Positions 49,295-61,300 of a stretch of DNA of 64,000 nt are shown one piece after another. How positions within the stretch are numbered: the stretch's first letter is position 1; the number at the start of each line of letters is the position of its first letter. Source of the stretch: Musa acuminata AAA Group. Its lineage: Eukaryota > Streptophyta > Magnoliopsida > Zingiberales > Musaceae. The notes beneath the pieces were generated by a model. It was not told where the DNA came from. It saw nothing but the letters and a program-made list of their open reading frames with translations, and ran no database searches. Where the stretch lies: positions 38,723,001-38,787,000 of the forward strand of contig NC_088342.1 of the NCBI RefSeq assembly GCF_036884655.1. Direction: 5' to 3'. Position numbers and translations under genes: made by a program.

Positions 49295-51096
49295 TTTTTA
49301 TAAAAGGAAAACGTCGTATCGCCTTGGCGATGTCGCCTTTTCCTTCTCCCACGTGGAGCGACGTCGCCTCGTTTATATATATATGTATATATATATCGTT
49401 TTGTTCGGTAACGGACGGTCCGTGTATCGGTCAACTAACGGACTGATATGTACCGCCCGTACCGGACGGTATTATTCGAAATTGCATATCTTGGTTGACA
49501 GTACCTTGTGTCTTTTTGTTTGCAAATGCTTAAAACTGCTAGCGTGATGGCAGAAAACTGTCTTTGTTTCTAAGTTGAAAGAGATGATTCATGAAATGTG
49601 TTTGGGCGAACATATTTTACATACAAAGATGCTGCTTATTATTGATATATAACATTTATATGATTGCAAGGTCATCATACTAATTGATATATGTTTGTTG
49701 CCTGATCTGAAATTTCCCAGGTCGTTGGCATTGAAATGAATGCATCTGCAGTTTCTGATGCACAAAGAAATGCAATGATTAATGACATAAAGAATTGCAG
49801 GTTTGTCTGTGGGAAGGTGTGTTTACTAGCTTTTAATGACTGTATACCTATTTAAGATATCTATGAGTTATGGTCATGGGCTAATTGCTTTTAACTTGTA
49901 ACGTGACTTTTATAAACCTGTTATCTCATTCTTGATCCAAAAGTTGGTTGCCAGGCAGAAGACGTTGTGGGGGCCTTACTCAAGGAATATCTTGATGTTC
50001 CAAAGCAGCATGGTATCATTTCTGAAGTCTCGAGCATGAGTCATACAGGCAATTATGATGTGATGAATGACATGGTCAACTGAGCTATTATTGAGTTTGA
50101 TATGAGTACTCTCCTGATTGTTCTTTCAGCTAAAGCAAGCAAGGAGGAGATGCTATCATGTCCAGAAAATGGTCCTAATAAAACCTTGGAACCCGTAGGG
50201 GTATCAGTAGAGAATTATGATGGAGGAGTCAAGTCTGAAGCAAATCTAGAAGGCTCCAGTGAAGAAAATTTGACTAGTGATTCCATGGCTGTTGATGGTC
50301 CAGACAAGGATCTTAATGTCTCAATGGAAACCATGGGAACTTGCTCAGCAGAGTGTAGTGACACAACTGAGGATAATCAGGTGTGTAAAGAACCGACTGA
50401 GGAGACATGTGCTTCTAAAGACGAGGATGGTGCAGTCATGCATCAATTTAAGAATGTCGTTGCCATTGTTGATCCACCACGTGTTGGACTCCATCCCGTG
50501 GTAAGTAATGCCACTTTTTTGTTTTGAAATCTCAATCAGTGCTTCGTTATCACCCTTCATCTTGTTAGATTGCAGATTTGCATGTTACAATTTAGGTTTA
50601 AACTCTATTTCCTACCTATAAATTGTCAAGTATATCGACTGTAAAAAAGCATCACCCTAACCATATGTTTCACTTGATCTTGTAGGTAATCAAAGCTTTA
50701 AGGACTCATCCACGTATAAGGCACCTCGTGTAAGATCTCCTTCTGTCACCCATTTATTTTGCTGTAGCGTATGCAACCGGGGTGCATATTTTACCATATT
50801 TCTTTGCAGAAAACTAATGCATTTGTCTTTTTTGATTCTTGTCTGCCACCAGCTATATTTCTTGCAATCCTGAAAGTTTAGTGGCTAATGCCATCGAACT
50901 CTGTACTCCGACCACCGATATGCCAGAGAAAGGGAAAGGCAATAGAGGATGGCGGAACATGAGCAGTGCTGGTCTGGCTAGGCATCGGACCAAATCGATG
51001 CCCAAGTCAGAGCCATTCCAACCAGTCAGGGCGATGGCAGTTGATATGTTTCCCCATACTGACCACTGTGAGATGGTGATGCTTCTTGAGCGCTGA
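43444..51096 (+). CDS. TRMT2A: CCCH-type tRNA (uracil-5-)-methyltransferase, TRM2/TRMT2A family
   Basis: Fifteen exons: 43444-43983, 44743-44835, 44925-45257, 45388-45460, 47139-47271, 47347-47500, 47616-47699, 48011-48133, 48252-48422, 48501-48635, 49721-49816, 49955-50012, 50130-50500, 50686-50729, 50853-51096. All junctions are GT-AG and in phase, giving 883 residues. It makes 5-methyluridine in tRNA from S-adenosylmethionine. Features: acidic N-terminus; CCCH finger C85-X11-C97-X5-C103-X3-H107; RNA-binding part (about 150-240); TRM2 core; SAM motif FDICCGTGTIGL (594-605); a disordered acidic insert (about 665-770, exon 13); then DPPRVGLHP (779-787) and YISCNPESL with catalytic Cys807; the end HTDHCEMVMLLER has the conserved glutamate. 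The plant form with a CCCH finger is the At2g28450 type. An in-frame ATG 60 bases upstream (43384) is less likely, as the family begins near the second. Confidence 0.93.
45750..46130. repeat. Repeat fragments in intron 4 of the TRM2-type gene
   Basis: 'atactggtctgagctggg' occurs at 45891-45908 and again at 45969-45986. 'agtaccaccggtagta' lies near 45768 and 'cagtaccaccaga' near 46040. These mirror-like 'ggtacc' phrases suggest a decayed non-autonomous element of the type seen in intron 10. The intron is long (45461-47138). Confidence 0.4.
49173..49495. mobile_element. Small non-autonomous element with TA tract in intron 10 of the TRM2-type gene
   Basis: The left end reads 'aaggattgaaatatcgtaccgtacc'; the right end, reverse-complemented, reads 'ccaagatatgcaatttcgaataataccgtcc'. 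The two share an imperfect inverted pattern ending in 'ataccgt/cgtaccgt'. The inside has a hairpin-prone 'gagcggtacaccgctcg', a TA tract (about 49260-49290) and a GC-rich 'gccttggcgatgtcgcc' block. No coding capacity. It lies in the intron 48636-49720 and looks like a MITE-type insertion. Its superfamily was not determined. Confidence 0.6.
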
Positions 51097-52317
51097 AACT
51101 CATAATTTCTTCCACAATTTGTTGCTCTCTGTAGTAATTTTAGGTCATCTTGTTTAGTCAAACTTTAGTTTTAATTTATCTGACTAAACTCCATGAGTTC
51201 GACAATGTCGGATTTTTGTTGTTTCAAAAGACCGTAGCCACCGATGAGCTTATCGTTGCAAATAACAATTGCATTACATGTATTTTGTCCTGATATTTTA
51301 AATTTCGTTTCAGTATCGATTTCAGTAATATACTAAACAGTGTGGTTTTGTGAATGAGGGATGAATAAGTCTGATCTCCCCTTGACTAACCCAAGTAATT
51401 GAGAGACTGTTGGAGGACGTGATTCACTGGGAATCAATCTTTTTCCTAAGCATATATATATATATATATATATATTTGTGTGTGTGTGTGTGTGTAAGAC
51501 AATCATGTAATGCAAAACGTTGATTTTACTTTGGTCGCACGGTACTTTTGAGTGTCTATCTTTAAAGGATAGACACTACTGCATGCCGATGCCGCCGACG
51601 CCGCATATATTTATATCCAACACTGACCCTACCGATTGTCATATGTCACTACTGCATGCCGATGCCGCCAACGCCGCTTATATTTATATCCAACACCGAA
51701 CCTACTATGAATTGTTCGTTGGTGACAATGCGGTGATGGGTTTGGAGAATATAAACTCGATCATAAATCATGTGTAGGTTTATCAAACGACCGAACAGTC
51801 AATTGAATGACCATCGTGAGTTTGAGTGCTACCTTTAGAATTGCATGAGACGCGAGGTTTGCAAAGTAGTAGTACCTTCCATTGTGTTTTGAGTGCTACC
51901 TTTAGAATTGCATTAGACGTGAGGACCAACCGCCACCCAACTAGCAATCGATACTGCTTCCGCATGCTACCAAGATTGATTAGAGTCATGAAGGCGTATC
52001 ACCTGAAGCCTGAGATGCAAAATGCAGTGATGGAGAGTTCTGCATTTGCCTCTCAGACAAATGTAATATCGCATCACAGCTTACAAACTCGAGAAAGCTG
52101 AACATTTGGAAGAAGATATGGAAAATAAGAACCTGACGATTCTATTTCAACAAAATGGATTTGGTTTTTTTTTTTTTTTTTTTTGGCATCAGGATGCACT
52201 TCTATAGACAACTTCTAGTGCGTTCGTTCATGGCTTGCGTCTCCTAATGCATCTAGAATACACGAGCATTACATTTCTGAATCAAAATTGGGTCTTGCAC
52301 ACCCAACCTAACTGCAA
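51097..52317. other. Convergent intergenic region with local duplications
   Basis: 3' ends of the TRM2-type gene (plus) and the HD-ZIP III gene (minus). It holds a (TA)n-(GT)n microsatellite at about 51452-51496 and two small duplications described separately. A 20-T tract lies near 52165. No gene is seen. Confidence 0.6.
51572..51925. repeat. Two adjacent local duplications (73-bp and 67-bp periods)
   Basis: 'cactactgcatgccgatgccgcc' occurs near 51574 and 51647, each followed by 'atatttatatccaacac'. 'tttgagtgctacctttagaattgcat' occurs at 51821 and 51888. Both are two-copy tandem duplications with few differences. Confidence 0.85.
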
Positions 52318-55300
52318 TCACAGAAATGACCAGTTGACAAAGCATAAGCCAAGGCAGTGCACGTCGTTGTCTTCGCCTAAAACTTTCCACACGACTGCCT
52401 GCTCGAAAGAAACTTGGCGACCCATCCCGGAAAGACACGTGCCGGCAGGAAGGTATAAGTAACCCTAAAGTTGAGGAAGAACCCAGAAATTAGTTGCAAA
52501 ATCCATACACAGAAGAAAAATATAAATATTATTATTACCAAAATTATATACATATAATCTGACTTGGAGAGCAAGAGATCGATAAAAAGTAATGGGAAGC
52601 ACATCTAGATGGTAGGAGGATGAATGATACGACAGTCACCTATGTGACTTTACAACAGTACAAGGGTACCATGTCCGGCGCACGAGGAGCTACAAGGAAC
52701 ATAAGCTACTTTTGTTTTAGAAAAGCAGATAAATGATAACCTCCTAAACATAAGAAATTTCATTCTTTTACCTACCGGTGAAAACATATGCTACGGAACA
52801 GCAACGGAACCTAGAAAACCTTCTTCATTAAAGCTATGAACCCTGGTGTGTTAAACCCTCCAAAATCTCACAGTATAAGGAGACAGGTGAAGATTTGTTT
52901 TGAAGGTGTCAATGTTGTCTGAGCCACAAGAAAATATTATAAATCTCCTTCCACTGTTTATAAGGTCAAAGGGGGAATGAGAGAGAAAACGAAAGAAAAA
53001 GGTGTCTGGTTAAAAGGAACAGACCAGAGATTTGAAGTGTGTCTCTTCCTACTTCCATAGTAGGATCATCTATGCTCATAAGTCAGAACAGTGATCAATG
53101 ATCTATCCATCATTTATGATGAACTAGGTCAACTGAAATAATGAATAAACCCAAGTTGATTATAAGTTTCTAATCACTAACTACTCTGCTCTTTTTGAAC
53201 TGCAACACAGCATTGCTCCCTATGAAGACTTATGATTCACAAGGAAAATAGATGTATTCTATGATTCTGCCAAAATTCACTTCTTTATGTCTTCTATGCT
53301 TGGAGTAGAAAGCCGTAATGAATTAAAAGATATAGAAGCCATAGCACATGGTATAGCTCTTGCAGCTTGAAAATGAACCAGAACTCCTTTTCAAGCTTGT
53401 TACTGAATTGCATTACAAAATCAGCATTGAAAAGGACAATTTCTCCTCCTTTTCTAATACAATTTGGAGTCATAAATCATTCATTCCGCCCCTTTGACAC
53501 TACAATATCTAGTTGATCAGTTAAAAACAGAGATTAAACCTATTCAACATCAAATCACTCAATGTGTCTTTCCGTACTAACTCCTTTTTCCACATCAAGT
53601 ATAACATTTCCATTTTCTCAAACCAAACTATCATTTGATCTTCCATGGTCGCCGTGCAAATGTGCACTACACTAACTAATGCCAACATATTGCTTTTGAA
53701 GTCTTAGAATGATCTATATGTTCTTCCAGAACTCCTGTACAGAGCAGCATTTGGTATTGCAACAGCAAAGCAAGCGTATATAAGACTTGGAATCTAGTGA
53801 TATTTATCTTATCATTCCCACTACTTGGGTGACTGGTACCTTATGATATAATATAGCATTTAGAAGTCAATATGATGAGAAGCCTGGGTACCTGTTCCAT
53901 TAACTTAGCAAATTCAGAATGTAGTTCTTTACGACCAGCTTCATCAAAGATCTTATCCAGAGTGATGTCTTGAAGGGCTACCAGTGTTGTCTCCAACATA
54001 TCAAGCCCTGCCTGGTTGGCAAAAGTGAAAATTGGTTGCATCTGGAAAACACAGGTACATAGTCAATGAAAAAGGCCCAAGAGTGTTATAAAAGTTGAAA
54101 AAAGGACAAATCCTATTTGCACTGTGAAAGGAATCATGTTGGTCTTTTTCTGTTCTGATGTGTCATCACAACATTTTTATCCAGCAATTACTCTGGCATA
54201 AACTCTCAGGGCAGATCAAGAAATTTCCTGGAATTCTAAAGTTCATATTTTAACTACCAATAATATATCCAATGAAACCGTATATGGTACCAGAGATATG
54301 CTGCCATGGAATAAGAAAGTGTATACTGTTGATGCAAGATTGTGTTCATCCATCCTTGTTTGTGGATGGCACATAGCAAATCTATGAAGTAGCATGCGGA
54401 ATATGAGAACTTCACTCGAGAAGATCCAACATGAATGCCTTATGATTGCTGGTTAGAAATAATAAAATTACTCATTGATCAGGGGTTGAATGGCTGTTAC
54501 CCAGTTATTAGATATGGTTAGCAACTCGAGAAGGGGATTTATGAATATGGATCTCCAGAATCTATTGCCCACCCTACCACTATGAGAAATGAAACAACTG
54601 CCCAAGCACAACACATTCATTGGCCAATTGTTCATAATGACTTACTAAAACCAATTACCAATATGATTAAAGACATCAACAGAAAAGATTCTTGTGCTTA
54701 CTCAAGGAAATTTGTTCTCTTACATACCTCAAAAGTGCAGCATAAAACAGCATCCTGATGATGCCACAACATCTTTAATAATGACTCCTCAGTTTCACCA
54801 TCATACCTCAGCAAATCTATCCCCAGATGATAACTACAATAGTTGAACAAAGTTACACAACTATAATTGAATAAAACTGAACAGTCAAATATACATTTCT
54901 ATCAGCTAATAGTTCGCTTACACAATATATGTTCTTAAAATAATGAGGTTCTCAGCAGCGACATGACATAGAGATCATTAAAGAACTTATTAGTCCAAGT
55001 GATTAGTAATGATTTGAATCTAGGCAAATTCAGCTTTTAAGTGCTTGTAGCTCTGACATATTCGAGCAAGATGATATGTTACTAGTTCACTTAATCATTA
55101 TATGTTATTAATGAACTGTAATTCATGTTTTTAAACAAATATAAGGTGCTCAGTAGGGACATGACACGGATAAGACCATTAAACATCTATCACAAATTCA
55201 AAAGCTTAGTAAATATCTGAATCTAGGCAAAGACAACTTTGACATACTTGTAGCTCTGACAGATCCAACGAGCAAGGGTGACAGCTTCAGGGGAACCCGG

Positions 55301-58300
55301 TACTAGCTTCTGTCCAATACCATGGCCAGGTCGTGACCGAGTTATGGCCATTGAGACCCTCTGTATTGCTGAGACAATGCTTCGAACATACTGTCTAGCC
55401 ATTGCAGCAATACTATCCTGGAGGTGTACTTCATAAGGGAATTGAAACGCAATTGTCAGAACTGACCGCAAATTGTAATCATCAGTAGATGCATCACCAG
55501 CAGATCGGTTCACAGTAGAACCTACTCCAAGGCTAGATGCAAGATCCAATGTACGAGTGGATGACAAACCATTCTGCATCATCAAGTATAAAAAGTTGGC
55601 ATAGATAAATGGAAAAACAAAAGATTAAAAGGTAAACTTAAATGAATTTAACAAAAGATTAAAATTTAATGAAATTGTCAGATAAGCTAGATAATCAACA
55701 CTTCCTATAATATTCAAGGGCCAAGAAACAGGCAGGATATGTGCATTGATCATTGTATGCTAAAATGTCACTAGTAATAATGTAATGACCAAGATAAAAT
55801 TTTGAGAAAACCTCCAGCTAAACACTTTCTGAAGGCTTTTTTTTTTTTTTTGAAAATGAATTGAACAATATACCGAAAATCAGGTCCAATGTGTATAACA
55901 TATCAAAAGTTTACAAACTGAGAAAAAATAGATAAGTATCCAGTTGTAGTTGTATGCAGCATACATAAAAATGTTCAGAAGAAATTCAAGCATCTAGTCA
56001 AAACAAATTAAAATCCATAATTTGCTCAGAATATTCACATGCAACTTTAAAAAACATGTGCAAAGTGAAAGTAATCTCCTCTCATATCTATCTTATCCTT
56101 TAGCCCAGAAAAAAATAATAATAATTACATGTTAAATGAAATGCCTGTCCTGAGGATTTTTTTTCCCTGAATCTTCCAACAATGAACTAAGAGCAAGATT
56201 TGCTCAAATCATGTTTCTGAAAGTTTGAGCTGAAGGGAATAAACAAAAGGAAGCTTTGCATTCCTAAAAACTATAACCTAAAATTTGGTTATATACTAAG
56301 ATATCGTAGAGTTCCATGTTCCTAACAATAATGATTTGAAAACAGTAGTTAATCATAATTTGTGTTACTCCCTTTTTGAAACAAATAAGACATGGATGCT
56401 TTGGAGTCCGGACTCTAGATATGACCATATAATATATGGAACAAAGAGAGTAACAAAATTTCTTCTCTCTTCATAGGATAAGGGGATACATAAGGAAAAT
56501 TTTCTCATTCAAAAATACTCGATGAAGGAAATATGGATGAAAAATGGCAATATGGATGAACTATTCTGAGTTGGAATATGATTTTCCAGGTAGTTCGGTT
56601 GAAAGGGAAATAGGATACGGAATGACAATCGCATTTTTGAGTTTCTACGAACACAAGGAAGAAGTTAGTTTGTTCTCAACCAGCTTAAGGTAAACATGCC
56701 AAGGAGCCCCACCTTGGCTTTGATTCTGATGACAGTGGGAAGAAGGTAGAGGTAGAAACGTTTAATTGTGTACTAAATGTAGAAATTGGACTAATAAAAA
56801 CAACTGAAGAAATTGGCATCAAACACTCCCAAAGACAACTGGACTTTTAAAATGGTTTTAACATCGTTTGATTTTATCAAAAAATAGCTTATAATAACTC
56901 AACATTGACTTTCTATTAATGAAATAATTTATACAAAAACTTGCAAAATCTTTTAACATAATTTTCATACAGAGAATGCAGAAATGCAATTTCCAACCTC
57001 ATGTTTGAAGCCAGACCATAAAGTCCTACAATTCTGAAACCACACTACTTTGTAAACAAAAGTAATTAATATTCAACCATTTTTTTGGACAAGCATATCC
57101 TATACACCTAGTGATTTCTTCTACTACAATTAACCAAAAGGAATCAATGAAAGAAATCCAAATCTGAACTAGAACATTATAGCTCAATATCAACAAGATG
57201 TATGGTGTATTGGTCTAAGCGTATAAACATGGCTGATTCAAATCCAACAATTGGAACATAAGAAAATTTGATGATAATATTTAAAAAGAGGTTGCTGATT
57301 CATCGATTTGAGGACAAGAAACATGACTAGATTCTGTGTAACCATTGGTTAAAGAAAGAGATGCTCATTGCATAAGTAGCTTAATCTTCAGAATTTTCTC
57401 TCCTTTCTCAACCTAATTAGTCACCACTGTTGCAGAATTTCAGTCACATATGCACATAAACCACTATGCTGGAATAAAATGTTATAGGGAGAATATGCTT
57501 TACAAGGACAATGAAATACGAAGACCAGAATGCATATGCTCCAATTATTTAATTTGGAGCAATCAAGCATCTATCATCATTGCAAGAAAGTAAAGTACAG
57601 TTATCACATTGGAAGAATGAAAACTAAAATGAAACACCAATGATGACATCTTATTTGAAGTGCTTAACTGTTTTCGCATCCAGTGGTATAACACGGAAGC
57701 CAGAAGGTAGCAAGGGTGCATCATCAGGAAAAAGTTCATCAATTGGGGCAAAAACAAGCTGAAAACAGGCACCCAGAGAATTTTCATCTATTCCACAGCA
57801 AAGCTGTAAATATAACCACCAAAGGAGACAAATCAGTCACATAATATCCTAGTTTGATTCACATGACAAGAAAACAATTTATCAACTCAAAAGATTTTTG
57901 TGTAATCATTTACACAGTATCTCCAAGCTAACAAAAATTAAAGAGGTCAATCACAATAAGTAGGTCTACAAGTCCGATCTCGTTATCTTTATACACAAAA
58001 ATTTTTGGCTGTTGTTATTTTCAAATGAATATGCTCTGGTCCTTGTCTAAATTAAAGTATCTTGATAATGATTTTAAAACTTGTTTGATTTCCAACATGA
58101 CAATCTGTATTAAGAATGTCACTAAATGGCTTTAGTTCAACAAATTTCATATGCACAATTATGAAACTTTATAGCCCCACCCTTTGTAAGATAAAGGTGC
58201 ATAGGGGGTGCCCTCTAGAACTTCCCCACATTGCCTTTATATCTTTTTTTTCTTGTTTAACCTTTATAACATTTTTTTCTGTTACAATTGTTACATCAGA

Positions 58301-61300
58301 ATGATAAAAAAAACCACAAAGCTCCATCTGAAAATAGTCTAGACCTTCTTTGGACTATGCATGAATGTTCCATGATACTTCAATTCAGTATCCATAAACC
58401 CTAGTACATTTGAACATTTTACATGGTTGGGACTGATAAATCCTCAAAAGCATCACCTCTACCGAGGATTAGAACAGTCCTGATGCTTTTAGATATTTTA
58501 CACAATTTTTGAACTGTTAACTCCTTGCCATCATCACATCTAAGGAGAATTAAAAATATATATATGAACTTTTCATCAAAGCACTAACAAGAATATATTT
58601 AGCCTTATTATGCAGTTGTACATGTTAACCGAGGACCATATAATATAGGCAAGAATAAGTAGTATATATGAGTTTTGTGTGTAGAATCAGCTAAAACAAT
58701 CATAAATTCGTGAAAGCTGAAACTTCATTCATGAAGTATTATGATTCTATAAATAATCCAAAAAGTAAGAACTCAAATAGCAACTTAATCAAGTATGGCC
58801 AATGATTGCCATAATTGACAGTGCTGATCATAGATCTTAGCTTATGTTACCTTTATGGTATCCAAAAGAAAAGAAATTCTTCTTGGGTGAGCTGGTGACA
58901 TGAAATGTAGCTAATTTTTTAGTACAATGAATAATTTCACAATAACCTCATCCATGATATCCACTAGTTTTAACATGGATTTGCTATCATCTAGAAGAAT
59001 TAAAATTAATAGAAACATTTGCAGTTGATCATCATCCATTATGTAGGCTGCATCAATCAGATATAAGCAAGCCCCAAACAACATCAAAAAACCAATTCAT
59101 TAATAAACTAGTGAAAGATACAATAACTGCTAGTGTTACCACTACTGAGATCATGAGATATTCTACATATCCATCATTGCACTTATTCCAATTATACATC
59201 TATTTGGAATTTGCTTCGGTGGAAGCTCAGGATCAATGTTGAATATTTTGTTTGTCAGACCATAGCATAAAATCACAAATTGTAGTTTTCATTTAGCAGG
59301 CAAGTGAACAAGAAGAGCAAAGCCTGTAATTTTCAGGGAAATAAACATTTGACACCTGGAGGAGATGAATGTCCCTGGATAAGATGGCTCCATCTTGAAT
59401 AAGAGCCTGACCTTCAAGACGAACAACTTCAAGAAACTGCAAATTTTTTCAACAAAGGAAAATTAGAATGACAAATCCAAAAAATACAAACCTACATATG
59501 ACTAGCCTATACACTGGCATACATTGTCAGGTTTCATGCCCACATAAGTGCATAAATCGGAGGAAACCCATCATCAGAACCAACTAAAAGGCAATATTCA
59601 TAATAGTACTATAGTTATCATTATAAAATATACCATTACCATATTGCTGCAAATTCTTAGCTTCTTGTTCCTTGAACTAATGTTGCAAAAAAATGTTTTT
59701 TCTATATAATAAGATCCAAACTCCAACCTGGAAATGTGAATGACAATAGTGCCACTTCACAGAAAATGAACATCCAGGAGCATTAGGAACATGGAAACAA
59801 GTATAAGACAAGTAAATGCACCTCCTCATTCTCAACTGTGTGAGCAAGTGGCATGATAATCTGGCTCCCAGAAAATCTAGTAGGCCTTGATCCTGAAAAG
59901 GAAGATACACCAGCTTTTAATGATGCTGCAGAATATGCATCTACGTTGTAATCAGCCCATTCAGAGCGGTGCTCCCTCAGAAACCGAACCAGTAATGCTG
60001 GTGGAACGCTCTACAAAAGCAACATGACATATTAGCATCTCAATTGACTATCTAAGATAACATATATAATATCATGATTGTTTCATAGACTGTGATATTG
60101 TTCTGGTATGGCTATGTAACAAACATTCTGACCACTTCCAACATGTTGACAATTTTCTTTTTACTTTTATTAGTTATTGAGGCATACCAAATAGTATCAA
60201 ATAGTAAATAATTGTTTGATAAGACTCCAGTATGAATATCAGTAACAGTATTCAAGACCTCTACATCATGTTTATTAAGATACAGGCTTGAAAGTTATCC
60301 ATCACACTTGCAAGAACAACTAAAATACTAAAGACAACTGTGAACAGATCAAAATAATTTTGAGTTCAGTGCTTCTAGACAAACAAAATGTTGTGAACTT
60401 AAGCAGTATATTTTATGATCAAATGCTCAACCTTGACCACTTCCTCAGAATGTGGCCTCACAGCATACTGGAAAATGTGGACATATTGAGTCTCATTAAT
60501 GAGAACAAGCACTAATGGCCTTTTTGTCTTACATCATGTTTACACAAAGTAGTAATCTTAAGGTTTTAAGAGAAGGAACTTATCTTTCAACAGATGATGA
60601 GTTGAATTGAAAAAACTTGATGAAAATAGAGAAGACCTCTAACAATTACATTTCTGACAACCAAGTCAATCTCAATATAAACTTATCATGTTTTATGTCA
60701 ATCATCAGAAGCATGAAGTTTGACCACAATAAGCTTAATAATTTGGTGCTTACTTGAAGTAGCATTGATGCCTTAGCACATATGACACCTCCAGCCGATG
60801 CAAAAGCATTAGAACTGGCATTAGCACCAGTTTTCTTTGTTGAATTGGTGGCAATTACTATATCGTCCATACCATCACTCCCCATAAGTGACCAACCATC
60901 ATCAGTGAAACCATTAATGGCGTCATTAAATCCCCTATAGTAAACATGGAGAAAGATGATATTTGGAAAAAGAACATTCATGTGCAAGAAAGCATGCAAA
61001 AGAAGGAACTCAATGACACGTTCTTCTTCTTTTCTTTTGGAAGTAAAAGTATGATTCGTATATTTCATTAGTATATATTGACCTGTTCAATCGCTGGCCA
61101 AAAGTCCGCAAAATAGCAGGCTGCCTACCCGTTGCACACACTACTTCACCAGTTGTCTCCTGTGCTATTTGCCTGACATGACGAAGTGCCTTGAAAGGAT
61201 AACACTAATCAATTTTTAATAGTGAAAAAAAAAGAAGCTAAGTTGACTATGGATATGAAACACAACCATGTGTTAACTGCACATTCAAAAGTCACTATGA

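Noticed and set aside
53841..54041. Separate small gene with MQPIFTFANQAGLDML
   Set aside because: It is an exon of the HD-ZIP III gene (MEKHLA region); both splice sites and phase fit.
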